A stretch of DNA of 10,517 bases from an uncultured Microbacterium sp. (GCA_937988695.1 CALKHM010000225.1:1-10517), one strand, 5' to 3'. Shown: positions 1 through 6,224, counted from the first letter of the stretch. A program made the numbers and translations. Notes: generated by a model not told the origin, from the letters alone.

Positions 1-112
1 CAGAAGGCGACTGCCGGATGCCGCGGCCGACATCCGCCGGGCGGTCTCGGCGCAACCCGCAGAAGGCGACTGCCGGATGCCGCGGCCGACATCCGCCGGG
101 CGGTCTCGGCGC
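1..112. repeat. 59-bp tandem repeat, two copies, upstream of yajQ
   Basis: Bases 1-53 recur exactly at 60-112, separated by six bases (54-59), so the unit is 59 bp. The left copy starts at the window edge and the array may continue outside. The period is not a multiple of three, which argues against a coding repeat. Each unit contains a small dyad (CGGATG at 15-20 against CATCCG at 31-36, and the equivalents 59 bp later). The array ends 24 bp before the yajQ -10 box. No function can be assigned; it could be a slippage-derived duplication, a regulator-binding array or a spacer of a longer repeat. Confidence 0.9.
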
Positions 113-136
113 GGCGCGGGGGTATGACCGGCTGAG

Positions 137-142
137 TAGACT
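137..142 (+). promoter_or_regulatory. -10 box of leaderless yajQ promoter
   Basis: TAGACT fits the actinobacterial TANNNT -10 pattern and lies 6 nt before the ATG at 149, so transcription would begin at or next to the start codon. No Shine-Dalgarno sequence precedes the ATG. I see no clear -35 box. The same arrangement occurs at six other genes in this window. Confidence 0.6.
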
Positions 143-148
143 CGCGGC

Positions 149-637
149 ATGGCTGACTCATCCTTCGACATCGTCTCCAAGGTCGATCATCAAGAGGCCG
201 ACAACGCCCTCAACCAGGCCCGGAAGGAGGTCGAGCAGCGCTACGACTTCAAGGGCACCGGGGCCTCGATCGAATGGAGCGGCGAGGCCATCCTGATCAA
301 GGCGTCGACCGAGGAACGCGCAAAGGCGGTGCTGGACGTCTTCCAGTCGAAGCTCGTCAAGCGCGGCATCTCGCTGAAGAGCCTGGAATCCGGCGACCCT
401 GTGCAGGGCGGCAAAGAGGTGCGCATCACCTCGACTCTGACAGACGGCATCTCGCAGGAGAACGCGAAGAAGATCAGCAAGATCATCCGCGATTCCGCGC
501 CCCGCTCGGTGAAGTCGCAGATCCAGGGCGACGAGCTGCGCGTGCAGTCCAAGAGCCGCGATGACCTGCAGGAGGTCATCCGATTGCTCAAGACCGCCGA
601 CCTCGACGTCGATCTGCAGTTCGTCAACTACCGCTGA
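149..637 (+). CDS. yajQ: YajQ family nucleotide-binding protein (UPF0234)
   Basis: This 162-residue protein matches the YajQ/UPF0234 family over its full, usual length. The N-terminus has the family pattern FDIVSKVD followed by a conserved acidic stretch and RYDFKG (about residues 6-36). The C-terminus ends in LQFVNYR, close to the family's LQFVNF ending. Family members are small cytosolic proteins with two ferredoxin-like folds that bind nucleotides or RNA; some are reported to bind cyclic di-GMP and affect transcription. The role in actinobacteria is unclear, so only the family is certain. The ATG at 149 is chosen because MADSSFDIVSK is the conserved start and a -10 box sits 6 nt upstream. 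It stands alone: a repeat array precedes it and a roughly 400-bp gap follows, with the next gene on the opposite strand. Confidence 0.95.
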   Translation: MADSSFDIVSKVDHQEADNALNQARKEVEQRYDFKGTGASIEWSGEAILIKASTEERAKAVLDVFQSKLVKRGISLKSLESGDPVQGGKEVRITSTLTDGISQENAKKISKIIRDSAPRSVKSQIQGDELRVQSKSRDDLQEVIRLLKTADLDVDLQFVNYR

Positions 638-1044
638 TCGGCGTCGTTCCGCGGGGCAACCTTAAGATTTTCCAAAGAGCTTCCATCTTGTCCCCCATTC
701 GGTGGACAAGAGCGGCCATTCTCGGATACCTTGAGATCACTTGAAGCACTGGGGTGAACATCCGCTGGGCGCCTGAGCTGCCGGGACTGACTGGGGAGTC
801 TTAGATCGGCAGGGCGTCGTCAATCGGCGTGTTCGAATGCGAAGAGGACGTGGGTACCGCGAGTTTGTCGGCTCTTGGGGAATCGAGGCTCGCGGCACCC
901 ACGCTGGTGTGCGACATCACGGCGGAATCCCGTCTGGGGAACGGGGACATCGAGCTGGGGACTCGACGGCCGTGACATGCAACCGGTGTTAACGCTAGTT
1001 GCCCGCGCGACGCATGTCGAGGCGTGGCCCCGCCGTGCGCAGTG
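638..1044. other. Gene-poor intergenic stretch with AT-rich left part
   Basis: This 407-bp gap lies between the 3' ends of yajQ and the minus-strand hydrolase. Bases 661-720 are about 48% GC by hand count, against roughly 70% around them, rising to about 58% at 721-780, 62% at 781-840 and 65% at 841-900. I see no convincing gene, tRNA or T-tract terminator. A dyad at 687-710 (CTTGTCC against GGACAAG) and a weak promoter-like pair on the plus strand (TGGACA 703-708, TACCTT 727-732, 18-bp spacer) are present. A reading frame from GTG 754 is stopped by TAG at 802-804, then stays open to TGA at 973-975. It may be a decayed or acquired fragment, or long untranslated DNA. Confidence 0.5.
687..710. 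other. Dyad symmetry in the yajQ downstream region
   Basis: CTTGTCC (687-693) is matched by GGACAAG (704-710) as a perfect 7-bp inverted repeat; two further C-G pairs form inside after one mismatch. There is no T-rich tract after it, so a standard intrinsic terminator is unlikely. It overlaps a possible -35 hexamer (703-708) and could be an operator, or chance. Confidence 0.4.
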
Positions 1045-2058
1045 TCATTGCGCCCGCGCATCGGTGTCCGTGGGGACGGGCGCCCGCAACGCGGGGGCGA
1101 GCCAGCCGTCGACCGCTGCCAGGGCGAGAGCGCGCGACGGCGGCCGTGAGAGGAACACGTCGTGCAGTGCGCCCTCGATGCGCGCGATCGTCACGAGCCG
1201 GCCAAGCCGCGTCGCCGCCTTCGCGATGTCGTCGACGACCAGCACCGAATCCGTGCCGGTCATCTGCTCCGACCAGCTCAGCGGCGGGGTCGATCGCGCC
1301 GACAGCAGCACCAGGACGGGGCATCCCACCTCGACGCCGGCGCCGATGCGCCGGTGCCCCTCCAGGACGGCCGCCAGCCATGCCGCGTGCACGCGGAAGC
1401 CGCGTTCAGGGCGCCAGTCCGCGCGATATCCCGGCACCGGGAGCGCACCGACCTCGCGCTGCGCGCGCGTGTAGAAGCCGAGATCGACGACCGGGTTCAG
1501 CCCCCGCGGGTCAACGCGTGCACGCGCGTTCACGAGCGGTGCCAGGGCGTTGCGGCCGATCGCCCCGAGCTGCAGCTCCAGCCACGGGCTGTTCAGCACG
1601 AGCGCGGCAGCCCGACCGGGATGCCGCGCCGCCCACAGTGCGAACACCAAGCCGCCCGTGGAATGGCCCAGCAGCACAAGCCGACGCGTGGATGCGGCAT
1701 CAGGGCCGTGCCCCATCTCCTGCAGCGCGGCCTCGATGTCGGCGTCGTACACGTCGAGGCTCGCCACGTCGCCGGGTGTCTGTCCGGGCCGGAGGCTCCG
1801 GCCGTACTTGCGCAGGTCGAGCGCGTGGAACCGCGCGCCGCGCGCAAGGAAGAACTGCGCGAGCTGAGGTTGGAAGAAGTAATCCGACCAGCCGTGCACG
1901 CTGAGCACGTCGACATCGGCCAGTGACCGGCGTCGCCAGGTGTGACGCGGCACAGCGCGCACGAGCGTCGCCACGACAGGCCCTTCGTCATCGTCGCCGA
2001 GGGACAGCGTCACCTGCTCGAACGGCGCACCGAGGATGTCGGGCTGCCAGTCGCTCAT
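1045..2058 (-). CDS. Alpha/beta hydrolase, lysophospholipase-like
   Basis: This 337-residue protein has the alpha/beta-hydrolase layout. The oxyanion-region HGW is at residues 55-57 and the nucleophile elbow GHSTGG at 131-136, which makes Ser133 the nucleophile. A late segment GTDSVLVVDD holds the probable acid (Asp270 or Asp276), and GALHDVFLS holds the catalytic His299. The GALHDVFLS ending resembles serine hydrolases annotated as lysophospholipase or monoacylglycerol-lipase-like, so an ester substrate such as a lipid is likely but not shown. There is no signal peptide or membrane segment, so it should be cytosolic. The ATG at 2058 follows a TACGCT -10 box by 7 nt. It lies only 21 bp after the FprA-like gene on the same strand, yet that short gap holds its own promoter box, so it may be transcribed both from it and by read-through. 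Confidence 0.88.
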   Translation of the reverse strand: MSDWQPDILGAPFEQVTLSLGDDDEGPVVATLVRAVPRHTWRRRSLADVDVLSVHGWSDYFFQPQLAQFFLARGARFHALDLRKYGRSLRPGQTPGDVASLDVYDADIEAALQEMGHGPDAASTRRLVLLGHSTGGLVFALWAARHPGRAAALVLNSPWLELQLGAIGRNALAPLVNARARVDPRGLNPVVDLGFYTRAQREVGALPVPGYRADWRPERGFRVHAAWLAAVLEGHRRIGAGVEVGCPVLVLLSARSTPPLSWSEQMTGTDSVLVVDDIAKAATRLGRLVTIARIEGALHDVFLSRPPSRALALAAVDGWLAPALRAPVPTDTDARAQ

Positions 2059-2065
2059 GGCTCCC

Positions 2066-2071
2066 AGCGTA
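2066..2071 (-). promoter_or_regulatory. -10 box of leaderless hydrolase promoter
   Basis: On the minus strand TACGCT ends 7 nt before the ATG of the hydrolase gene. It sits inside the 21-bp gap behind the upstream reductase gene. No -35 consensus or Shine-Dalgarno sequence is visible. Confidence 0.5.
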
Positions 2072-2079
2072 GGGCTGGG

Positions 2080-3444
2080 CTATTCGGCGCGGGAGATGCG
2101 CACCATCTCGTCGCGGGGCACGACCTTGATGCGGGCGCGCTCGTGCGGTTCGCCGAGGGCGATCTCGTGGGCGTCCAGCCGGTGCCAGCCCTCGAGGTCG
2201 GTCCACGGCACGCCGCGCGACCGCAGCAGTGCCGGGATCGCTGTCTCTTCGGGATGCGACGGCTGCCACCAGAAGGCCTGGTCGTTGATGAGGTTGCGCA
2301 CGGTCTCCATCGCGTCTGACTTGGTATGGCCGATCAGCCCCACCGGTCCGCGCTTGACCCATCCCGTCACATACAGGCCGGGCACGTACTCGTTGGAGTC
2401 CTTGTGCAGCACCCGGCCCTCCCGGTTCGGGACCACGCCGTGGCGCTTGTCGAACGGCACGCCCGGCAGCGGGCTGCCGAAGTACCCGATCGCACGGTAC
2501 AGCCCCTGCACGGGCACCTCGCGCAGCTCGCCGGTGCCGACGACGCCGCCCTGCCCGTCGGGTGCGGTGCGCTCGTACACGAACGACGACACCCGGCCTG
2601 CGGCATCCGTTCTCACCTCCACGGGCTTCGCGAAGAAGTGCAGGTGCAGGCGACGGGATGCCGGTGTCTCGACGACCCTGTTGCGCCAGGATTGCAGGAT
2701 ACGGTCGATCACCATCACCTGCTTGTTGCTGGCCACGGCCGCGCGCTGCGCCTCGTCGTAGTCGAAGTCCTCGTCGTAGAGCACCATGTCCACGTCGCGC
2801 AGCTCGCCGAGCTCGCGCAGCTCCAGTGGCGTGAACTTCACCTGCGTCGGCCCGCGGCGGCCGAAGATGTGCACGTCGGTGATCTGCGAGGCGGCGAGGC
2901 CGTCGTGCACGTTCTGCGGGATCTCGGTGGGCAGCAGGTCTTCGACGTGCTTGGCGAGCATGCGCGCGACGTCAAGGGCGACGTTGCCGTTGCCGATCAC
3001 GGCCACCGAGGTGCTCTGCTGCAACGGCCAGTCGCGGGGCACATCGGGGTGACCGTCGTACCAGCTGACGAACTCGGCGGCACCGTATGATCCCTCGGCG
3101 TCGATGCCGGGGACGGCCAGAGGCGCGTCACGCGACGAGCCCGTCGCGAACACGACGGCGTTGTAGTGCTCGCGCAGGTCGTCGAGAGTGAGGTCGACGC
3201 CGAACTCGACGTTGCCGAACACGCGGATGTCGCCCCGGTCGAGCGTGTCGCGCAGGGCCGTGATGATGCCCTTGATGCGCGGGTGATCGGGGGCGACCCC
3301 GTAGCGGACGAGGCCGTAGGGCGCCGGCAGCCGGTCGAACAGGTCGATGGAGACGTCGAACTTGCGCTCGGCCTTCAGCAGGTTGTCGGCCGTGTAGATG
3401 CCGGCCGGCCCGGCGCCGATGATGGCCAGCCTGAGCTTGGTCAT
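2080..3444 (-). CDS. fprA: FprA-type ferredoxin/adrenodoxin-like NADP+ reductase
   Basis: This 454-residue flavoprotein matches the adrenodoxin-reductase/FprA class, which moves electrons between NADP(H) and ferredoxin through FAD in the cytosol. The FAD-binding GAGPAG lies at residues 10-15 and an NADP-binding GNGNVALDVAR at 151-161. GRRGP at 195-199 supplies the arginine pair (196, 197) that in Mycobacterium tuberculosis FprA contacts the NADPH 2'-phosphate. The C-terminal flavin motif is GWVKRGPVGLIGHTKSDA (361-378). Length is normal for the family. The ATG at 3444 is supported by a strong purine-rich ribosome site (GGAAAGGA) 4 nt upstream, unlike most genes here. It lies 59 bp after the polyprenyl synthase gene on the same strand and is probably cotranscribed with it. 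The electron partner is unknown; proximity to menaquinone genes is suggestive only. Confidence 0.92.
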   Translation of the reverse strand: MTKLRLAIIGAGPAGIYTADNLLKAERKFDVSIDLFDRLPAPYGLVRYGVAPDHPRIKGIITALRDTLDRGDIRVFGNVEFGVDLTLDDLREHYNAVVFATGSSRDAPLAVPGIDAEGSYGAAEFVSWYDGHPDVPRDWPLQQSTSVAVIGNGNVALDVARMLAKHVEDLLPTEIPQNVHDGLAASQITDVHIFGRRGPTQVKFTPLELRELGELRDVDMVLYDEDFDYDEAQRAAVASNKQVMVIDRILQSWRNRVVETPASRRLHLHFFAKPVEVRTDAAGRVSSFVYERTAPDGQGGVVGTGELREVPVQGLYRAIGYFGSPLPGVPFDKRHGVVPNREGRVLHKDSNEYVPGLYVTGWVKRGPVGLIGHTKSDAMETVRNLINDQAFWWQPSHPEETAIPALLRSRGVPWTDLEGWHRLDAHEIALGEPHERARIKVVPRDEMVRISRAE

Positions 3445-3448
3445 GTGG

Positions 3449-3456
3449 TCCTTTCC
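3449..3456 (-). promoter_or_regulatory. Shine-Dalgarno site of fprA
   Basis: On the minus strand GGAAAGGA precedes the ATG by 4 nt. It decides the fprA start. It also contrasts with the seven genes here that lack a ribosome site, which fits fprA being an internal gene of a transcript. Confidence 0.7.
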
Positions 3457-3503
3457 GATGACGGATGCCGCCGCCCGCCTGCACCGCGCACGGCGGCGTC
3501 GAT

Positions 3504-4565
3504 TCAGCTGCTGCGATCGGCCACGGCCACGGCGAAGCGGGTCAGCGCTTCGCGCACGGGTCCGTCGGGCAGCGGCGCGAGCGCGTCGATCGCGTCGCGA
3601 GAGCGTTCCTGGGCGAGCTTGCGCGTCTGGGCGGTCGCCTCGTGGTCGCGGAGCGCGGCAAGGGACGAGTCGAGCACGGCCGGATCGCCTCCGGCGGCGA
3701 TCTCGGCGACACCGGCGTCGATGCGCGCACGCAGATCCACAGAGGCCGCGTCGTCGCGGGCGCCCAGCAGCAGATACGGCATGGTGGGCACGCCCGCGCG
3801 CAGGTCCGTGCCCGGCACCTTGCCGGTCTCCTCCGGGCTGTCGCTGAGGTCGATCACATCGTCGAGCAGCTGGAAGGCGATGCCCGCCTGCTCACCGAAC
3901 GCGACCAGGGGCTGCTCGTACTCGGCGGAGCCGTTGCCGAAGATGACGCCGGCCTGCGCGGCGGCGGCGATGAGCGATCCGGTCTTGTCCTTGAGGACCT
4001 GCAGGTAGAACGCGACGGGATCGTCGCCGGGCTGCGGCCCGAGCGTCTCGTGCATCTGCCCGAGCACGAGCCGCTCGAAGGTGTCGGCCTGCAGGCGGAT
4101 GGCACGCTCCCCCAGGCGAGCCATGATCTGGCTCGCGCGCGAGAACAGCAGGTCGCCAGTGAGGATCGCGATGTTGTTGCCCCACACCGAGTGCGCGGCC
4201 GGCACGCCGCGCCGCACATCGGCATCGTCCATGACGTCGTCGTGGTACAGCGAGCCGAGGTGGGTGAGCTCGAGGGCGGTGCCGGCCTCCACGACGCCCT
4301 CGGTGACGCCGTCGCCGAGCTGGCACGTCAACAGCACGAGCATCGGACGCACGCGCTTGCCACCGGCCTCGTACAGATAGCGGCTGGTGGCATCCACGAG
4401 CGGGTCGGCCATCTGCAGCTCGACGGCGAGCTCCTCTTCGACGCGCACAAGGCCGTCCTCGACGATGCGCAGCAGCTTGCGGGAGCTGGCACCGGCGAAG
4501 ACCCGTTTCGTGAGGCCGAGGCGGCTCGCCACACGCGAGCCCGGCATGAAGGGACGCCCAGTCAC
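3504..4565 (-). CDS. Long-chain polyprenyl diphosphate synthase
   Basis: This 353-residue trans-prenyltransferase condenses isopentenyl diphosphate onto an allylic primer to make a polyprenyl diphosphate, here probably the menaquinone side chain. Visible motifs are GGKRVRP (68-74), the first aspartate-rich motif DDVMD (109-113) followed by RRG, KTGSL (194-198), and the second aspartate-rich motif DDVID (235-239). The residues four and five positions before the first motif are Ser105 and Gly104. Small residues there replace the bulky aromatics of short-chain enzymes and point to a long product, which suits the long menaquinones of Microbacterium. The GTG at 4565 follows a TAGGCT box by 7 nt; an ATG seven codons downstream is possible. 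Its 40-bp spacing to menG on the same strand supports a quinone role. It resembles HepT/GrcC/IspB-type enzymes; exact chain length cannot be read. Confidence 0.92.
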   Translation of the reverse strand: MTGRPFMPGSRVASRLGLTKRVFAGASSRKLLRIVEDGLVRVEEELAVELQMADPLVDATSRYLYEAGGKRVRPMLVLLTCQLGDGVTEGVVEAGTALELTHLGSLYHDDVMDDADVRRGVPAAHSVWGNNIAILTGDLLFSRASQIMARLGERAIRLQADTFERLVLGQMHETLGPQPGDDPVAFYLQVLKDKTGSLIAAAAQAGVIFGNGSAEYEQPLVAFGEQAGIAFQLLDDVIDLSDSPEETGKVPGTDLRAGVPTMPYLLLGARDDAASVDLRARIDAGVAEIAAGGDPAVLDSSLAALRDHEATAQTRKLAQERSRDAIDALAPLPDGPVREALTRFAVAVADRSS

Positions 4566-4572
4566 GCCTTCC

Positions 4573-4578
4573 AGCCTA
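4573..4578 (-). promoter_or_regulatory. -10 box of leaderless polyprenyl synthase promoter
   Basis: On the minus strand TAGGCT ends 7 nt before the GTG start. It lies in the 39-bp gap behind menG. No Shine-Dalgarno sequence is present between box and start. Confidence 0.55.
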
Positions 4579-4604
4579 CCTGCCCGGAATGGACGTCCTC
4601 GCGC

Positions 4605-5324
4605 TCACCCCGCGTCGGTGACGGGCTTGACGGCGCGGTGCAGCGCGACGATGCCGAACGAGAGATCACGCCACGCGACATCCGTCCACCCAGCTCCGCG
4701 GATCCAGGCCGCCAGCGTCGGCTGGTCGGGCCAGTCGCGGATCGATTCGTTCAGATAGTCGTACGCCTCGGCGTTCGTGGAGACGATCTTGGCCGCCAGC
4801 GGAAGCACCCGGTCGTTGTAGAACCCGTACAGCGCCGCGAACGCCTTCGACGTCGGGTGCGAGAACTCGCAGATCACGAGCCGCCCGCCGCGGCGGGTCA
4901 CGCGGCGCATCTCGGACAGTGCCCTGTGCGGATCGTTCACGTTGCGCAGCCCGAACGAGATCGTGACGACGTCGAACATGCCGTCGTCGAACGGCAGGTC
5001 CGTGGCATCCGCCTGCTGGAACGACAGGTTCGGGATGCCGCCGTGCCGGCGACGCCCCTCGGCGATCATGCCGGCCGAGAAGTCGGCCGCGACGACCTCG
5101 GCGCCGCTGTGTGCGAGCGAGACCGAGCTGGCGCCGGTGCCGGCGGCGAGGTCGAGGATGCGCAGGCCGCGCCGAGGGGCGACCGCGCGGGTCGTCGCCG
5201 CGCGCCACAGCCTGTCGTTGCCGAGGCTGAGCACGGTGTTGGTGCGGTCGTAGCCGCCGGCGACCTGGTCGAACATGCCGCTGACCCGCTGCGGGTCCTT
5301 GCCGAGGTCTGCGCGGTTGCTCAC
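4605..5324 (-). CDS. menG: Demethylmenaquinone methyltransferase MenG/UbiE
   Basis: This 239-residue S-adenosylmethionine-dependent methyltransferase performs the last step of menaquinone synthesis, methylating the naphthoquinone ring of demethylmenaquinone. It carries the UbiE-type N-terminal pattern GYDRTNTVLSLGNDRLWR (24-41), the SAM-binding motif DLAAGTGA (58-65), and the UbiE signature RNVNDPHRALSEMRRVTRRG starting at residue 127. The same frame is open back to 5516, but that extension runs through 15-bp repeats and into a palindromic repeat, so it is rejected. GTG at 5324 gives the conserved beginning (SNRADLGKDPQRVSGMFD) and the normal family length, and it has a TAGACT box 7 nt upstream. 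The polyprenyl synthase follows after 39 bp. With menF across the DUF402 gene, this places two ring-side steps and the tail enzyme within 4 kb. Confidence 0.95.
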   Translation of the reverse strand: MSNRADLGKDPQRVSGMFDQVAGGYDRTNTVLSLGNDRLWRAATTRAVAPRRGLRILDLAAGTGASSVSLAHSGAEVVAADFSAGMIAEGRRRHGGIPNLSFQQADATDLPFDDGMFDVVTISFGLRNVNDPHRALSEMRRVTRRGGRLVICEFSHPTSKAFAALYGFYNDRVLPLAAKIVSTNAEAYDYLNESIRDWPDQPTLAAWIRGAGWTDVAWRDLSFGIVALHRAVKPVTDAG

Positions 5325-5331
5325 GCGTTCG

Positions 5332-5337
5332 AGTCTA
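5332..5337 (-). promoter_or_regulatory. -10 box of leaderless menG promoter
   Basis: On the minus strand TAGACT ends 7 nt before the GTG start and is identical to the yajQ box. It supports the short start for menG over the extended frame. Confidence 0.6.
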
Positions 5338-5378
5338 GGCCGCACGCCCCGTCCCGCTCCCTCCCCGCCGCTCCACCG

Positions 5379-5404
5379 CCCGCCTCCCCACGCCCCGCGC
5401 CCCC
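5379..5404 (-). other. G-quadruplex-type G-run motif upstream of menG
   Basis: The minus strand holds four G runs of 5, 4, 4 and 3 bases with loops of 3, 3 and 4 bases. This satisfies the common four-run quadruplex pattern. It lies 55-80 bp before the predicted menG transcription start. Such motifs are frequent in high-GC DNA, so a function is uncertain. Confidence 0.4.
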
Positions 5405-5407
5405 GCC

Positions 5408-5446
5408 GTGACGCCCCCTGCCGTGACGCCCACCGTCGTGACGCCC
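5408..5446. repeat. Three 15-bp direct repeats upstream of menG
   Basis: GTGACGCCC occurs at 5408-5416, 5423-5431 and 5438-5446, a regular 15-bp period with similar bases between (the last two units differ little). The array ends 9 bp before the palindromic element. The period would allow coding, but the frame is the rejected extension of menG. It may be slippage-derived or a binding array. Confidence 0.75.
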
Positions 5447-5455
5447 ACCGTCCGC

Positions 5456-5520
5456 GAGGGTGCATCTGACGGCCGAGGGAGCGGGGGTTCCCCCTTCCTT
5501 CGTCCGTCAGATGCACCCTC
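5456..5520. repeat. 65-bp palindromic repeat, copy A
   Basis: A perfect 17-bp inverted repeat (5456-5472 against 5504-5520) begins with GAGGGTGCATCTGAC. Further pairing continues inward with a few mismatches and G-T wobbles, so the whole 65 bp can form one long hairpin. The same-length copy B lies at 7547-7611. Copy A is 20 bp behind the stop of the DUF402 gene and upstream of menG. It may act as a transcript-end structure or belong to a family of small dispersed palindromes. No T tract follows on either strand. Confidence 0.9.
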
Positions 5521-5561
5521 AGCGGGGGGATGACGGGCGCTCAGCGGGGGATGACGGGCGC
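5519..5561. repeat. Tandem copy of the DUF402 gene's last 21 bp
   Basis: The unit TCAGC, a G run, then ATGACGGGCGC occurs at 5519-5540 (six Gs) and 5541-5561 (five Gs). The second copy is the 3' end of the DUF402 gene including its stop codon; the first lies just outside it and abuts palindrome A. This is a local tandem duplication that did not alter the protein. Confidence 0.8.
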
Positions 5562-6098
5562 GAGAGCGGTCAGTCGGTCGAGCCAGTGCTGGGCGGTGGC
5601 ATCATCGAAGGGAGGCTCGGATGCCTCGACGCGTCGCTTGAGCTCCGCGGCCTTCTGCTCCAGCGCGGCTTGGACACCGACCGGATACCCGTACTGCACG
5701 CGGTGCTCGGCCCACTCGTCCTCATCGTCGATGAAGATGCCGCGCTCGTCGTCGCAGCGCACCACGTCCAGGTCCATGTCGATCGCGGTCGGCTCGGCCC
5801 CCGACCATTGTGCATCCCAGGCGAGGTCGATGTAGATGCGCACGTGCCGGGGGTGCCCGTCGCCGTAGAACGTGCCTGCCCAGGTGCCGCCCGGCGGCAG
5901 CAGCGTCACGTTGGGCGACTCGGTCATGAAGTCGCGTCCGGGGCGGTGGCTGCGCCATCCCGTCGGCTGGCCCACCCAGTCGCCCCAGTGATCGGAGCCG
6001 ACGTAGACGCAGTCATGCTCCCAGTGCGGTGAGCCGTCCCACTTGCGCCAGCGGAACACGATGCGGGTGCCGGGCTCGGGACGTGCGGAAGCGCTCAC
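5541..6098 (-). CDS. DUF402 domain protein
   Basis: This 185-residue protein carries the DUF402 core. The core region (about residues 85-130) has a strand VRIYIDLAW, then the acidic DMDLDVV (107-113) and IDDEDEWAEH (123-132), matching the family pattern of a DLDVV segment followed by a D-E-D/E-E run. Some family members are reported as nucleoside di- and triphosphatases in Gram-positive bacteria that use such acidic residues with a metal; whether this one is an enzyme is not known. No signal peptide or membrane segment is visible, so it should be cytosolic. The GTG at 6098 has a TAGCGT box 6 nt upstream. It diverges from menF across 138 bp and heads the minus-strand run toward menG, but palindrome A separates the two, so they may not share a transcript. 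Confidence 0.85.
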   Translation of the reverse strand: MSASARPEPGTRIVFRWRKWDGSPHWEHDCVYVGSDHWGDWVGQPTGWRSHRPGRDFMTESPNVTLLPPGGTWAGTFYGDGHPRHVRIYIDLAWDAQWSGAEPTAIDMDLDVVRCDDERGIFIDDEDEWAEHRVQYGYPVGVQAALEQKAAELKRRVEASEPPFDDATAQHWLDRLTALAPVIPR

Positions 6099-6104
6099 AT
6101 CCCG

Positions 6105-6110
6105 ACGCTA
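6105..6110 (-). promoter_or_regulatory. -10 box of leaderless DUF402 promoter
   Basis: On the minus strand TAGCGT ends 6 nt before the GTG start. It faces away from the menF box at 6225-6230, making this a divergent promoter region. Confidence 0.45.
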
Positions 6111-6116
6111 CATCCT

Positions 6117-6191
6117 GGTCGTCGCGAGGCAGCCGGCCCGCGGTCGTCGCGAAGCCGGCCGGCCGCGGTCGTCGTGGGCACGACCGCGGCG
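6117..6191. repeat. Three 25-bp imperfect repeats with an 11-bp dyad between divergent promoters
   Basis: Units starting GGTCGTCG begin at 6117, 6142 and 6167, exactly 25 bp apart; the first two are close copies and the third diverges after 8 bp. The third unit contributes to a perfect 11-bp inverted repeat, 6162-6172 against 6180-6190, with a 7-nt loop. The structure lies between the DUF402 and menF -10 boxes, so a regulator-binding role is plausible but unproven. Confidence 0.65.
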
Positions 6192-6224
6192 GACGACCCG
6201 GGCAGAGCAGTCCGCGACTCGCCG

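Noticed and set aside
1..112. CRISPR-like interpretation of the tandem repeat
   Set aside because: The copies are separated by only 6 bp, there are just two, and no cas gene is nearby.
831..840. TTCGAATGC resembling a tRNA T-loop
   Set aside because: The flanking bases cannot form a 5-bp T-stem, and no anticodon or acceptor arms are present.
754..975. Possible small plus-strand gene from GTG 754 or GTG 829
   Set aside because: The first start is stopped after 16 codons by TAG. The second lacks a good ribosome site, and its 48-residue product is not recognised. It is kept only as a weak finding.
801..1061. 86-codon minus-strand frame
   Set aside because: The product has no recognisable motif or biased structure, there is no ribosome site or -10 box, and it overlaps the 3' end of the hydrolase gene.
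999..1904. Long plus-strand frames of up to 301 codons across the hydrolase gene
   Set aside because: They are Arg- and Pro-rich shadow frames of the minus-strand gene, whose catalytic motifs are intact.
3465..5411. 648-codon plus-strand frame
   Set aside because: It is antisense to the polyprenyl synthase and menG genes, which both carry full motif sets. Long antisense frames are expected at this GC.
5325..5516. Open frame extending menG upstream by 64 codons
   Set aside because: It runs through three 15-bp repeats and into palindrome A and is rich in Arg and Gly. GTG 5324 gives the normal family N-terminus and has a -10 box 7 nt upstream.
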